Source: Dawidia soli
Lineage (GTDB): Bacteria > Bacteroidota > Bacteroidia > Cytophagales > Cyclobacteriaceae
Length of the DNA stretch: 64,000 bases
NCBI RefSeq assembly: GCF_018598185.1
Contig: NZ_JAHESC010000012.1
Coordinates: forward strand, 1 to 64,000
Direction of reading: 5' to 3'
The position numbers and the translations under genes were made by a program. Below, piece by piece: positions 16,907 through 26,345 of the stretch (positions are counted from its first letter, which is position 1; every line of letters begins with the position of its first letter). The notes beneath the pieces are model-generated. The model saw only the letters and a list, made by a program, of their open reading frames with translations, was not told where the DNA came from and did no database searches.

Positions 16907-18004
16907 TCATTGGTAACCGCTAAAGTACACGTCCGTCACTCCTACCTCAAACACACGCTCACTTTTCGTGGCGGCGGGCTCGACCGCCCGATTCCCTGTC
17001 GAAATATAAGTATAGGCAACTTTCCGCGGATCGGCTGGCGGTTCACGAAATGCCTTCGGTGCAGCGGGCGGTGCCGGCGCGAGGCCGGATGCCGAGGGGA
17101 TATCCTCCTGCGGATCGTCTGCCAAAAACGTTTCCGGCAAAAAGGCGTCGGTATCTCCAAAAGATCCTATATTCGGTATAATTTCATCTGTTGGACCGCT
17201 CCCGGCGACAGACAGAATTTTTGCGGCGCCTGTACGTTTGATCTGTTTAACCGTACCGTTGTCGTGAAGTACGCCGAACTGCACCCCTACTGTGAGTTGC
17301 AGGCTGTAGCCGGCATCGGGCGGAATGGCGTTCTGTAGTGCGATGTCGAGTGTCTGCGCGGGCGAGCCTTTTAGCGAAGAATACCAGGGAGTTTCGGCTA
17401 TCGCCCAACCCTGCATGCTGTCATACCATTGCGGCGGCGCGTATTTGCCGGTCTGGCTGTTGAACTCAAAGTCGGGCACAACGCCCAGGCACACCACCAG
17501 GCTGTACGCCGGGTGCGGACCGTTGGGGAAGAAGTTGATGTCGCGTACCAGCCTGGGGATGTTGATGCGGGCCGACCCGGTGGCGCGGTCGATGGTACAG
17601 GTTACCGGCGTGCGGACCATCGAGTCGAACGTGGTATATTTATTCAGTGAAAAGCCCTGGAGTAATTCCGGGTGTTGCGAGAGGCGGATGGCGCGACGAC
17701 CCAAGACGCTGACGCCGTCCAGTTTTTGGATCTGTTTCAGGGCTTTGTTGACGAAGCCACTAAAGTTGTAGTCGGCCAGGGCCTTCATGGGGTGCATCAT
17801 GAACCGCACTTCTTTGCCCATGGTGGAACAGCCGCCGAACTCGGTCATCCAGAGCCGCGCCGTGGCAAACCGGCGCGAGGTGCGAATGGTTTCTTTGCTT
17901 GCGCCACCCTTGCGGCGGATGACGGTCTTGTCGGTGCCGCGCATTTTATACGCGGTGAAGTCGCCGAGGCTTCCACTAAATTTCAGTTCGGTTAGATAGG
18001 CCAT
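16907..18004 (-). CDS. Hypothetical protein (DUF6266-like)
   Basis: 365 residues without a signal peptide or membrane segment. The N-terminus (FSGSLGDFTAYKMRG, then VIRRKGGASKE) resembles the first half of short Bacteroidota proteins of the DUF6266 type, which begin with a Gly-rich segment followed by a basic stretch. This protein is much longer, with a beta-rich middle (about 130-270) and a Pro/Ala-rich low-complexity linker (about 300-330: APAPPAAPKAF) before a short C-terminal strand. There is no known function for the group. It is monocistronic, with 300-440-base non-coding regions on both sides. The match is from memory and weak. Confidence 0.7.
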   Translation of the reverse strand: MAYLTELKFSGSLGDFTAYKMRGTDKTVIRRKGGASKETIRTSRRFATARLWMTEFGGCSTMGKEVRFMMHPMKALADYNFSGFVNKALKQIQKLDGVSVLGRRAIRLSQHPELLQGFSLNKYTTFDSMVRTPVTCTIDRATGSARINIPRLVRDINFFPNGPHPAYSLVVCLGVVPDFEFNSQTGKYAPPQWYDSMQGWAIAETPWYSSLKGSPAQTLDIALQNAIPPDAGYSLQLTVGVQFGVLHDNGTVKQIKRTGAAKILSVAGSGPTDEIIPNIGSFGDTDAFLPETFLADDPQEDIPSASGLAPAPPAAPKAFREPPADPRKVAYTYISTGNRAVEPAATKSERVFEVGVTDVYFSGYQ

Positions 18005-18141
18005 ACAGGTTTGTTTAAACGGTTATAACGAGGTCACTATACGAACGCCACGAGGGTCCAAACGGTATCCACGAACAATATAGCAACTTCCTATACTACC
18101 AAGATATAGATTACACTTAATTTATTTTTTAATAGAAGATA

Positions 18142-18190
18142 ACCTACATCTTATTAGATGTAGGTATAAAGTAGCTAAGCACTAGCTTAG
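18142..18190. repeat. Two tandem perfect hairpins
   Basis: ACCTACATCT (18142-18151) and AGATGTAGGT (18156-18165) form a 10-bp stem with a TATT loop. Nine bases later CTAAGC (18175-18180) and GCTTAG (18185-18190) form a second stem with an ACTA loop. They lie in the 298-base AT-rich gap between minus-strand genes, downstream of the gene ending at 18303 and upstream of the gene starting at 18004. A terminator or operator role is possible; no U-tract follows. Confidence 0.6.
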
Positions 18191-18302
18191 TTCTGGACTA
18201 AAACTGGTTTATCCTGGCTCGATATATACTTTTGAGGGAAAACCGGCTCGCCGGTCACAAATGTGAACAAAATGTGAATAACTATGTGGATAATATCGCT
18301 CG

Positions 18303-18923
18303 TTACCGCAGCTGTCCGTCGTCGGCAAGATCCTGATTATACCGTTCCATCGCGGCACCGATCTTTCTTTTGCGTAGCAGCGCCATGGCGGCTTCATTTT
18401 CCGACATGATCTTACCCAGCCGTTGTACGTCGGCGGCTTCAATGGGTCCGTCGGGTTCCAGCTGCATGTAGACCACACGGCTCAACGTCTCTTCGGGATA
18501 ACGCGAATAGCCTCTAACGGCCCCCGTTACGATGCGAAACACCCACCCGCCTTTGTGCGGCACGCCCTCTAACGTGCGGCGGCTGTTCACGATGCGGTTC
18601 ACACGCAGCGTGCTGTCGGGTTTGACGATGCGGTAGTGGTGTTTCCCGCCCATGACAAAGATATCGCCCCAGCTATACTGCTCGATGCGGCCGGTCTCCT
18701 GAAACGTGCTGTCGCATTTGAGCTGAACTTCGTAGCGGTGCCGCCGGTTTCCGCCGGGGACGCTCTTCTTGGTGACCGATCCGTAGGGGCTCATCAAAAA
18801 CTGTACGGCACGCATGCGGCGGACGTTGGCGAGGGTGTATGTGTCATCCTGCGACACAGTGGGTTGTGCGAACGTGTTAAACGCAAATAATACGGCCAGT
18901 GCCGGCAGAAAAGATCGGATCAT
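18303..18923 (-). CDS. Secreted hypothetical protein
   Basis: 206 residues when started at ATG 18923, which gives the signal peptide MIRSFLPALAVLFAFNTFAQ; the longer frame from 19001 puts 26 unsuitable residues in front. The mature part has a basic, Tyr-rich beta domain (residues 40-150: SYWGD-like turns, HHYRIVKPDSTLRVNRIV) and a helical C-terminus rich in Arg and Glu. It is probably periplasmic. No family is recognised. It is transcribed away from smc; the two share the ~310-base region holding the smc promoter. Confidence 0.72.
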   Translation of the reverse strand: MIRSFLPALAVLFAFNTFAQPTVSQDDTYTLANVRRMRAVQFLMSPYGSVTKKSVPGGNRRHRYEVQLKCDSTFQETGRIEQYSWGDIFVMGGKHHYRIVKPDSTLRVNRIVNSRRTLEGVPHKGGWVFRIVTGAVRGYSRYPEETLSRVVYMQLEPDGPIEAADVQRLGKIMSENEAAMALLRKRKIGAAMERYNQDLADDGQLR

Positions 18924-19093
18924 GGGGGGAGAAGGTTTTGCTGTCATCAAATATCCGAACGATGGCGACCCCGCGCCTTTGGCGGCGATCGAAAAAAGCA
19001 CATGGGTGATTTCGGGCGTTTTTTAGGCTGCCGGAGGGTAAAAAATCCTCCAAAACGTCGTTTTTAGCGTCCTGGCGGCATCTCAATTTTAAT

Positions 19094-19125
19094 TTTGAAT
19101 TGCCCGATACGACACGTTATCTTTG
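19094..19125 (+). promoter_or_regulatory. Bacteroidota sigma-A promoter of smc
   Basis: TTTG (19094-19097), a 20-base spacer, then TATCTTTG (19118-19125): an exact match to the Bacteroidetes -33/-7 consensus TTTG / TAnnTTTG. Transcription would start near 19132, leaving a ~105-base leader before the ATG at 19236. The only gene downstream in this direction is smc. Confidence 0.78.
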
Positions 19126-19235
19126 CCGACTTCTCCTTTTCCTGACGGGCCGTTACCACAAGGTTACATTACCCTCAAGATCAGGACGGAAGATAGGTAC
19201 AGCGGTTTTTTACAATCTATAACAATCGATAGAGC

Positions 19236-22200
19236 ATGCAATTAGCGAAACTGGAGATCAAAGGCTTCAAGAGTTTTGCCGACAAGGTCGTGATCAACTT
19301 TGACGAGGGGATCACAGGGATCGTCGGGCCGAACGGGTGCGGGAAGTCGAACGTCGTCGACTCTATCCGGTGGGTGCTGGGGGAACAGAAGACCAGTGCG
19401 CTGCGCTCAGAGAAGATGGAGAACGTGATCTTCAACGGCACGAGCGGCCGCGGCGCCCAACAGATGGCGGAAGTGGCGCTGACCATCAACAATACCAAGA
19501 ACATTCTGCCCACGGAATATTCGCAGATCACCATCACCCGGCGCTTGTACCGCACCGGTGAAAGTGAGTACCTGCTGAACGGCGTAACCTGCCGTCTCAA
19601 AGACATCACTAACCTGTTCCTCGACACCGGGGTGGCTTCCAACAGCTACGCTATCATCCAGCTGGGCATGGTCGACGACCTGCTCAACGACAAGGACCAC
19701 TCGCGCCGGATGCTGTTTGAAGAAGCGGCCGGGATCTCGAAGTTCAAGAAACGCAAAAAGGAAACGCTCAAGAAGCTCGAAGACACCGACGCCGACCTGG
19801 AGCGTGTAGCCGACCTGCAGTTCGAGATCGAGAAGAACATGAAGAGCCTCGAAAAGCAGGCCAAGCAAACGGAGACCTACTACCGCGTCAAGGAAGAATA
19901 TAAGGCCAAGAGCATTACCCTGGCCAAGGTGGTGGTGAACAAACAAAAGGACAAGTTCGACGCTATCAGCAAACAAGTGCAGGCCGAGAACGATCGCAAG
20001 ATCGGCATGGCAGCCGACGTGGCGGAGAAGGAAGCGTCCATCGAGAAGGAGAAGGCCGACCTGGTCATCAAGGAGAAGACCCTGAGCTCGCGCCAGAAGG
20101 CCATCAACGAGTTCGTGTCGAAGATCCGCCAGTACGAAAGCGAAAAGCAGATCAAGAACGAACGTCTCAAATACCTCAACGACCGGGCTAACGGCCTGCG
20201 CGACCAGATCGAGCAGGATAAGAAAAGCAACGAGCGCGCGCGCTTCAGCGTGCAGAGCCTCGAGGGCGAGCGTGGTACGGCAGAGGGCATTCTGGAGGAG
20301 ATCACCCAGAAGCTGGAGCGCCAGAAGGCCGAATACGAAGACCAGAAACGCATCACCAACGAGCTGCAGACGCAAGCCGATTCGCTGCGTCGCGTACAAC
20401 GCGAGAAGCAGGAAGAAAGCTTCCAGATCAACAAGGCGGTAGAGATCCGCGAGATCCAGGCGTCGTCGCTCAAGCAGGAGCTGGAAAAGACGGCCTCCGA
20501 TACGTCGCTGCAAAACGCCAGCCTCGTGGAGTTCGAAAGCAAACTGAAAGTATTGCAAGAGGAGCTCGACAAGGGCAACGCCCAGCAGGACCGCCTGAAG
20601 AAAGAAGAGGAAGAAGTGCAGGGCCGCATCACGGCGATGGAAAAGACCATCGAGATGATCCGTGAGGAGATGAACGTGACCGGCCGTAAGCTCGACGCCC
20701 GTCAGAACGAGTATAACCTCACCAAGTCGCTGGTGGAGAACCTGGAGGGCTTTCCCGAAGCCATCAAGTTCCTCAAGAAGAAGGTGGGCAAGAATGCTCC
20801 CCTCCTGTCGGACATCCTGACGACGTCGGAAGAGTATCGCGTAGCGATCGAAAACTACCTGGAGCAATACCTCAATTACTATATCGTCGACCACGAGTCG
20901 GAGGCATACGATGCCATCAACATCCTGAGCGACGCGGCCAAGGGCAAGGCGCACTTCTTTATCCTCGACTCGTTCGATAAGTTCGAGTCCACGCCGGGCC
21001 GGATCTACGACAACGCTTTCCCGGCAACGGAGATCATCGAGTACGATCAGAAGTATCGCAAGCTGATGGCCTACATCCTCGACAAGGTATATATCTACGA
21101 GGGTGACATGAAACACCTGCCGGCCAGCGACGACAACACGTTCATTACCAAGAACGGTAAGCTCACGCGCCGCAAATTCAGCATCTCGGGCGGTTCGGTG
21201 GGCCTCTTCGAAGGGAAGAAGATCGGCCGCGCCAAGAACATGGAGAAGCTGGAGAAGGAGATCAAGGAGCTGACTTCCAAGCTGGACGGCATTCGCAACA
21301 GCCTGCTGGAAAAGCAAGCCGACCTGGAAAAGCTGCGCAACAACAAGATCCGCCAGCAGATCGACGAGGTGCAGAACACCATCCGCCAGGTGAACGAAGA
21401 GTATGTTTCCTTCCGCACCAAGCGCGAGCAGTTCGCCGAAATGCTGAGCAGCGCCGACCTGCGCCGCGAGGACATTCTCGAAAAGATCGATACCCTGCGC
21501 CAGGAACTGGAGGAGCTTCGTCCCAAAGCCAAGGAAGTACAACGCGACTACGAAGCGCAGGAAGAACGCCTGGCCGACATTGCGCAGGACCTGGCCAGCA
21601 ACAACGAGCTGCTGACGCAGAAGTCCGCCGCCTACAACGAGCAGAACATTTTCTTCCACCAGCAGGACAACCGCGTGAAGAGCATCGACCAGGAGATCCG
21701 CTTTAAGCAGGAGTCGATGGAGCAGAGCGCGCAGCGCATCGACGTCAACGTCGAGGAGCTGAAAAAGAACGAAGAAGAAGTAAAACGCATCATCGAAAAT
21801 ACCCAGAGCAACGACGACGAGCTGCTGGGCATGTACGAAGAGAAAGAGGCGATGGAAAAAGGACTCGCCGAAGCGGAGAAAGATTACTACGAAGCCCGCG
21901 GCCAGATCGACAAAGTGGAGAAGTCACTGCGCGAGATCCAGCACCAGCGCCAGGCGATCGACAATACGCTGATCGAGCTGCAAGGCCAGCTGAACGAAAG
22001 CAAAATGCACCTCAACTCAGTGAAGGAGCGTCTGTCCGTCGAGTTCAACGTAGACCTGGATACGGTCGTGGGAGAAGCGACACCGGAAGAGGCAGAGCAA
22101 CTGAGCGCCCTGGACGAAGTGAAGGTACGCGAGGAAGTGCAGAAGATCCGCAACCGCCTGGACAACATGGGCCCCATCAACCCGATGGCGATGGAAGCTT

Positions 22201-22772
22201 ATACGGAGATCAAACAACGCAACGACTTTATCATGGCACAGAAGGACGACCTTCTCAAGGCCAAAGAGTCGTTGATGAGCACGATCGGCGAGATCGAGGG
22301 CGTGGCGAGCACGACCTTTATGGATTCGTTCAACAAGATCAAGGAGCACTTCATACGTGTATTCCGGTCGTTGTTTACGGAAGACGACCACTGCGACCTG
22401 CGCCTGGTCGATCCGAACAACCCGCTGGAGTCGGATATCGATATCATTGCCAAGCCGAAAGGCAAGCGCCCGCTGACGATCAACCAGCTGTCGGGTGGTG
22501 AGAAGACGCTGACGGCCACGGCCCTGCTGTTCTCGATGTATCTGTTAAAGCCGGCACCGTTCTGTATCTTCGACGAAGTGGACGCGCCGCTGGACGACGC
22601 CAACATCGATAAGTTCAACAACATCATCCGGACCTTTAGCAAGGACTCTCAGTTTGTGATCGTAACGCACAACAAACGTACGATGACTTCCACGGACGTG
22701 ATCTATGGTATCACGATGGTGGAGAAAGGGGTTTCGCGTGTGGTGCCGGTGGATTTGAGGGAAATGGCGTAA
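19236..22772 (+). CDS. smc: Chromosome segregation protein SMC
   Basis: 1178 residues, the usual SMC length. The N-terminal ATPase lobe has Walker A GPNGCGKSN at residues 31-39. Two long coiled coils (about 165-500 and 680-1010) flank a hinge domain (about 520-660, FPEAIKFLKKKVG and HFFILDSFD). The C-terminal lobe has the ABC signature LSGGEK at residue 1085 and Walker B FCIFDEVDAPLD. SMC dimerises through the hinge and with ScpA/ScpB forms the condensin that compacts and resolves chromosomes. It is transcribed alone from a strong promoter and ends in a clear terminator. The long minus-strand frame inside it (19407-21659) is a codon-use shadow. Confidence 0.99.
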   Translation: MQLAKLEIKGFKSFADKVVINFDEGITGIVGPNGCGKSNVVDSIRWVLGEQKTSALRSEKMENVIFNGTSGRGAQQMAEVALTINNTKNILPTEYSQITITRRLYRTGESEYLLNGVTCRLKDITNLFLDTGVASNSYAIIQLGMVDDLLNDKDHSRRMLFEEAAGISKFKKRKKETLKKLEDTDADLERVADLQFEIEKNMKSLEKQAKQTETYYRVKEEYKAKSITLAKVVVNKQKDKFDAISKQVQAENDRKIGMAADVAEKEASIEKEKADLVIKEKTLSSRQKAINEFVSKIRQYESEKQIKNERLKYLNDRANGLRDQIEQDKKSNERARFSVQSLEGERGTAEGILEEITQKLERQKAEYEDQKRITNELQTQADSLRRVQREKQEESFQINKAVEIREIQASSLKQELEKTASDTSLQNASLVEFESKLKVLQEELDKGNAQQDRLKKEEEEVQGRITAMEKTIEMIREEMNVTGRKLDARQNEYNLTKSLVENLEGFPEAIKFLKKKVGKNAPLLSDILTTSEEYRVAIENYLEQYLNYYIVDHESEAYDAINILSDAAKGKAHFFILDSFDKFESTPGRIYDNAFPATEIIEYDQKYRKLMAYILDKVYIYEGDMKHLPASDDNTFITKNGKLTRRKFSISGGSVGLFEGKKIGRAKNMEKLEKEIKELTSKLDGIRNSLLEKQADLEKLRNNKIRQQIDEVQNTIRQVNEEYVSFRTKREQFAEMLSSADLRREDILEKIDTLRQELEELRPKAKEVQRDYEAQEERLADIAQDLASNNELLTQKSAAYNEQNIFFHQQDNRVKSIDQEIRFKQESMEQSAQRIDVNVEELKKNEEEVKRIIENTQSNDDELLGMYEEKEAMEKGLAEAEKDYYEARGQIDKVEKSLREIQHQRQAIDNTLIELQGQLNESKMHLNSVKERLSVEFNVDLDTVVGEATPEEAEQLSALDEVKVREEVQKIRNRLDNMGPINPMAMEAYTEIKQRNDFIMAQKDDLLKAKESLMSTIGEIEGVASTTFMDSFNKIKEHFIRVFRSLFTEDDHCDLRLVDPNNPLESDIDIIAKPKGKRPLTINQLSGGEKTLTATALLFSMYLLKPAPFCIFDEVDAPLDDANIDKFNNIIRTFSKDSQFVIVTHNKRTMTSTDVIYGITMVEKGVSRVVPVDLREMA

Positions 22773-22794
22773 GGCCTTCCAGCGAATAATTTAA

Positions 22795-22826
22795 AAGCCC
22801 GTTACGCTCGTGACGGGCTTTTTTTA
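22795..22826 (+). terminator. Rho-independent terminator of smc
   Basis: AAGCCCGT (22795-22802) pairs with ACGGGCTT (22813-22820), a 10-base loop between, followed by a run of T to 22826. It begins 23 bases after the smc stop codon. Confidence 0.88.
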
Positions 22827-22885
22827 TTGGGCTCGGAGGCGTGGCCGGGCGAGTGTATAGTTACGCAGGTTACGACGGTACCGTT

Positions 22886-22984
22886 GGGCGGTCGGGAGAC
22901 CGCCCCCATGCTAGGTCCGAGTCTCCGCCCCGGGGCGGGGCTAAGACACGAACCAGATGCCATTCATTCAGCGCTGCGCGCTGA
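22886..22984. repeat. Cluster of GC-rich palindromes (REP-like)
   Basis: Three stem sequences in 100 bases: GGGCGGTC/GACCGCCC (22886-22905, GGGA loop), the self-complementary CGCCCCGGGGCG region around 22926-22940, and TCAGCGC/GCGCTGA (22968-22984, TGC loop). They lie in the non-coding space between the smc terminator and the 3' end of the minus-strand methyltransferase gene. This is consistent with a REP cluster, but no second copy of the set is visible in this window. Confidence 0.5.
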
Positions 22985-22993
22985 ACCTGCCCT

Positions 22994-23026
22994 CTTCGCT
23001 CTCACGCTCACACTCACTCTGATTTT
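22994..23026 (-). repeat. GTGAG-type short repeat, copy 1 (3' end of trmH-family gene)
   Basis: Read on the minus strand it is AATCAGAGTGAGTGTGAG followed by CGTGAGAGCGAAG. The last two codons and the TGA stop of the methyltransferase lie inside it. Near-identical sequence follows the stop codons of the next two genes (copies at 26283-26312 and 26341-26372). Confidence 0.6.
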
Positions 23027-23754
23027 TGTCGGGCGAGGTTGTCGCAGATGATGGCGGTGGCGATGGCGGCGTTGAGGGACTCGGCCTGGCCGTAGCGGGG
23101 GATGGTGACTTTGTGGGTGACCTGGGGGGCGAGGGTGGCGCTGATGCCGCGGGACTCGTTGCCGATCAGGACGATGCCGCGGGCGCCGAAAGCGGTGGTG
23201 TGTACGTTGGCGCCGTTGAGGAAGGCGCCGAAGACGGGGCAGCCGGCCGTGGGCAAGTAGGTTTCGAGGTCGGTGTAGTAGACTTGTACGCGGGTGAAGG
23301 AGCCCATGGTGGCGCTGATCACTTTGGCGTTGTAGACGTCGGCGGTCTCGGATGAGGCGATCACTTTGCGGATGCCGTACCAGTCGGCGGTCCGTAAGAT
23401 GGTGCCCAGGTTGCCGGGGTCGCGGATGTCGTCGAGGGCGAGGGCAAACTCGGTGGCACCGACGGTCAGCGGCTGGTTGGGTTTGAGGCGGGCTACCGCC
23501 AGGGCGGCGTCGTTGGTCTGGAACTCGCCAAGCTCTTCCAGGGCCCTGGCCGTTACTTCCAGTACTTCGGCTTTGCCGGCCGGCGGGCACGTGGCCAGGA
23601 ATTCGGCGGTGCCCAGCACGGTGAGCGTCTCGAAGTCGGAACGAAGTAATTCCTGCACACTCTTGGCTCCCTGGACCACAAAACATTGCTCCTGTTTGCG
23701 GTATTTCTTTAATTGCAAAGATTTAATGAACTTGATTCTGGCTTTTGACAGCAT
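23014..23754 (-). CDS. TrmH/SpoU-family RNA 2'-O-methyltransferase
   Basis: 246 residues. The N-terminal substrate-binding domain (1-95: KYRKQEQCFVVQGAKSVQELL) is followed by a SPOUT domain with the three class motifs: motif 1 DDIRDPGNLGTILRTADWYG (about 110), motif 2 IVLIGNESRGIS (about 195) and motif 3 IPRYGQAESLNAAIATAI (about 217). The Arg of motif 1, the Glu of NESRG and the SLNAA loop, which bind S-adenosylmethionine in the trefoil knot, are all present. It methylates ribose in rRNA or tRNA in the cytoplasm; whether its target is 23S rRNA (RlmB type) or tRNA cannot be told. It diverges from tamL with only 9 bases between the two starts, an arrangement typical of Bacteroidota. Confidence 0.95.
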   Translation of the reverse strand: MLSKARIKFIKSLQLKKYRKQEQCFVVQGAKSVQELLRSDFETLTVLGTAEFLATCPPAGKAEVLEVTARALEELGEFQTNDAALAVARLKPNQPLTVGATEFALALDDIRDPGNLGTILRTADWYGIRKVIASSETADVYNAKVISATMGSFTRVQVYYTDLETYLPTAGCPVFGAFLNGANVHTTAFGARGIVLIGNESRGISATLAPQVTHKVTIPRYGQAESLNAAIATAIICDNLARQKSE

Positions 23755-23763
23755 GGTTGACGC

Positions 23764-26283
23764 GTGAGAACTTCGAAAGGTAAATATTTTCTTTTTATCA
23801 CTCTCATACCGCTGCTGTCAGGCTGCCTGGGCATCAAACACCTCAAGGACAACGAAAAGCTGCTCTACCAGCAGCGCATCGACGCACCGCGCGAGATCGA
23901 CAGGGACGAGCTGAGCAACTTCTACGCCCAGGAGTCCAACCGCAAGATGCTCGGCCTGCCCATCGCCCCCCTGGTGGGCATTTATTACCTGGGCTACCGC
24001 TCGTACGACCAGGAGAAGATGATCAAACGCAAGGAGAAGGCCGAAAAGAAGTTCGACGCCAAGATCGCCGCCGCCACCAAGCCCCGCAAGATCAACAACC
24101 TGCAGTTCCGCAAGCAGCAGAAGCTGGAGAAGTTCGACAAAAAGATCGACGAAGGTAACACCGTCATGCAATGGGGTGAGCCGGTGGCGGTGTTCGACAG
24201 CTCGCTGGTGAGCATTACCGAAGGGCGCTTTCGCGGATACCTGTTCTCGAAAGGCTACTTCCTCAACCAGGTGCATGCCCGCATCGACACTTCCCGCATT
24301 TTGCGCAAGCGTGTAAAAGTGTTGTATACGGTGGAGCCCGGTCCGGCATATCACATCGACTCGATCTTTTACCAGATCGCCGACACGGCCATTCTCCGCA
24401 CCGTTCTCTCAAACGAGCGGGCCAGCTTCTTAAAGAAGGGCGAACGCTACGACGAAGACAACCTGACGCTGGAGCGCGAGCGCCTGGACTTCCTCCTGAA
24501 AGACAACGGCTACTACGACTTCAGCCGCCAGTACATCGAGTTCAAGATGGACACGGCCTATGAAAGCCCCAACCGCCGCATTGCCGTGATGGTCCAGATA
24601 CATGAGCCGGCCAAGCGGGGCTATCACAAGCGCTTCACCGTAGACGAAGTGAACTTCACCACCGACGCCAGCACGAACCGCTTCCGTCGCGAGCGCCGGG
24701 AGCGCTCCTACCGCGACATTCACTTCCGGTACTATGAAGACAACTATAACCTCAAGATCCTGTCGCAACGCGTCTTCCTGAAACCGGGAGACCAATACAG
24801 CCGCGCGCTGACCCTCAACACGCAACGGCAGCTGGCCAACGTAGATGCCTTCAAGTTCGTCAACATCAACTACGACACGACGGGCGGCCGGTTCATCGCC
24901 AACATCTTTACCAGTCCGCTGTCGCGGTACGAGTGGAGCAACGAGGCCGGCGTAAACGTGACGCAGGGGTACCCCGGCCCGTTCTATAATATCTCTTTCA
25001 AAAAGCGCAATGTCTTTAAAGGCATGGAGACGTTCGACCTGAGCGGCCGGTTCGGTTTTGAGGGGGTGGCGTCGGCAACGCGGGACCAGAACTTCTACAA
25101 GAGCACCGAAGCGGGGGTGAATGCGTCGTTCACATTCCCCCAGTTTATCTGGCCTTTCCGCGATCGTACACGTTTCCGGCATGCGGCGTATAACCCGAAG
25201 ACGAAGTTTACGGCGGGGTATGCGTATACGGATCGTCCCGAGTACCGGCGTACGGCGGTGTCGATCGTGGGCAGCTATACCTGGCAAAACAACAAGGGCC
25301 GCTCCTATCAGCTGACGCCCGTCAACCTGAGCGTGATCGATACGGCCAACCTGTCGACGGGCTTCAAGACGCTGCTCACGGAACAGGCCGAGCAGGGTAA
25401 CTACAGTCTGATCAACTCTTTCCGGCCGTCGTTTGTGAACAGCATCATTTTCGGGGTGACGTGGAACTACAAAAACTACGGTAACGCTGAGCGCAGCTCC
25501 GGCTTTATCCGCGCGCAAGTGGAAAGCGGCGGTACGATCTGGAACTTCCTCGATCCGCAGATCGTGACGCAATACGACCTGAACTATTTCAAGTACCTGC
25601 GCTTCAGCCTCGACCTGCGGCGCATCAACGTGTTGCACAAAAATACCACCGCGGCCTACCGCTTCAACTCGGGGTTTGCGTACTCGTATTCCGACGGCCG
25701 GAGCCTTCCGTACGAAAAGTTCTTCTTTGCCGGCGGCAGCAACAGTATCCGTGCCTGGCGTCCGCGCCGCCTGGGACCAGGCTCTTTCAAACCGCGCATG
25801 AATGGAGAGGACCCGCTCGCACGGGGCAATCCGCGCGAAGACGGTTTGTTTGACTACAGCATCGAGCAACCTGCCGAGGTGCTGCTCGAAGCGAGCGTTG
25901 AAATCCGCCAAAAGCTCTTTGGCTTTGTGAGTGGCGCGATCTTCGTCGACGCCGGTAATACGTGGACATTCCAGCGGCGTGTCAAAGTAGATCCAGCGAC
26001 CGAGGTAGAAGTGGAAAATGGTAACTCCCAGTTCAAGTTTGATCAGTTCTATAAAGAGATTGCCGTGGGAACGGGCTTTGGCTTACGCTTTGACTTTACG
26101 TTCCTCATTCTGCGACTCGATGTGGGGATGAAGGTGTGGGATCCCGCGCGCGATGAAGGCGATAAGTTTGTGCTGGATAAGGTGCGGTTCTTCAGGCCGT
26201 ATGCCACGCAGACTGCTGACGGTGGTTGGACGAATTATCGGGAGCCGGTTATTTATAACGTGGGGATCGGATACCCATTTTAA
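23764..26283 (+). CDS. tamL: BamA/TamA-family outer-membrane protein, lipoprotein form (TamL)
   Basis: 839 residues from a GTG start. An in-frame stop at 23758-23760 leaves no room for an earlier start. A signal sequence ends in the lipobox LLSGC (Cys21), as in the TamL lipoproteins that replace TamA in Bacteroidota. Residues about 130-390 hold POTRA-like alpha/beta units, with a highly charged Lys-rich stretch at 75-120. A 16-strand Omp85-type barrel follows (about 400-839), with the conserved lid motif GGSNSIRAWRPRRLGPGSF near residue 660 and a C-terminal YPF signature. It should insert outer-membrane proteins with TamB, whose gene is not downstream here. A terminator-like stem follows the stop. 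Confidence 0.93.
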   Translation: MRTSKGKYFLFITLIPLLSGCLGIKHLKDNEKLLYQQRIDAPREIDRDELSNFYAQESNRKMLGLPIAPLVGIYYLGYRSYDQEKMIKRKEKAEKKFDAKIAAATKPRKINNLQFRKQQKLEKFDKKIDEGNTVMQWGEPVAVFDSSLVSITEGRFRGYLFSKGYFLNQVHARIDTSRILRKRVKVLYTVEPGPAYHIDSIFYQIADTAILRTVLSNERASFLKKGERYDEDNLTLERERLDFLLKDNGYYDFSRQYIEFKMDTAYESPNRRIAVMVQIHEPAKRGYHKRFTVDEVNFTTDASTNRFRRERRERSYRDIHFRYYEDNYNLKILSQRVFLKPGDQYSRALTLNTQRQLANVDAFKFVNINYDTTGGRFIANIFTSPLSRYEWSNEAGVNVTQGYPGPFYNISFKKRNVFKGMETFDLSGRFGFEGVASATRDQNFYKSTEAGVNASFTFPQFIWPFRDRTRFRHAAYNPKTKFTAGYAYTDRPEYRRTAVSIVGSYTWQNNKGRSYQLTPVNLSVIDTANLSTGFKTLLTEQAEQGNYSLINSFRPSFVNSIIFGVTWNYKNYGNAERSSGFIRAQVESGGTIWNFLDPQIVTQYDLNYFKYLRFSLDLRRINVLHKNTTAAYRFNSGFAYSYSDGRSLPYEKFFFAGGSNSIRAWRPRRLGPGSFKPRMNGEDPLARGNPREDGLFDYSIEQPAEVLLEASVEIRQKLFGFVSGAIFVDAGNTWTFQRRVKVDPATEVEVENGNSQFKFDQFYKEIAVGTGFGLRFDFTFLILRLDVGMKVWDPARDEGDKFVLDKVRFFRPYATQTADGGWTNYREPVIYNVGIGYPF

Positions 26284-26345
26284 ATCAGTGTGAGTGTGAG
26301 AGCGAGAGCGAGCACGCCGATGGCGATCGGGTCACACTGATTTTT
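26283..26345 (+). terminator. Long-loop stem with T-tract after tamL; carries GTGAG repeat copy 2
   Basis: AATCAGTGTGA (26283-26293) pairs exactly with TCACACTGATT (26332-26342) and is followed by TTTTT. The loop is ~38 bases and contains GTGTGAGAGCGAGAGCGAG, the second copy of the GTGAG-type repeat (26283-26312). It sits between convergent genes, so it may stop transcription from tamL. Confidence 0.55.

Noticed and set aside
19407-21659. 750-codon minus-strand frame inside smc
   Set aside because: Leu-rich shadow of the charged, high-GC coiled-coil coding sequence of smc.
24430-25911. 493-codon minus-strand frame inside tamL
   Set aside because: Antisense shadow; tamL on the plus strand has clear family motifs across the whole region.
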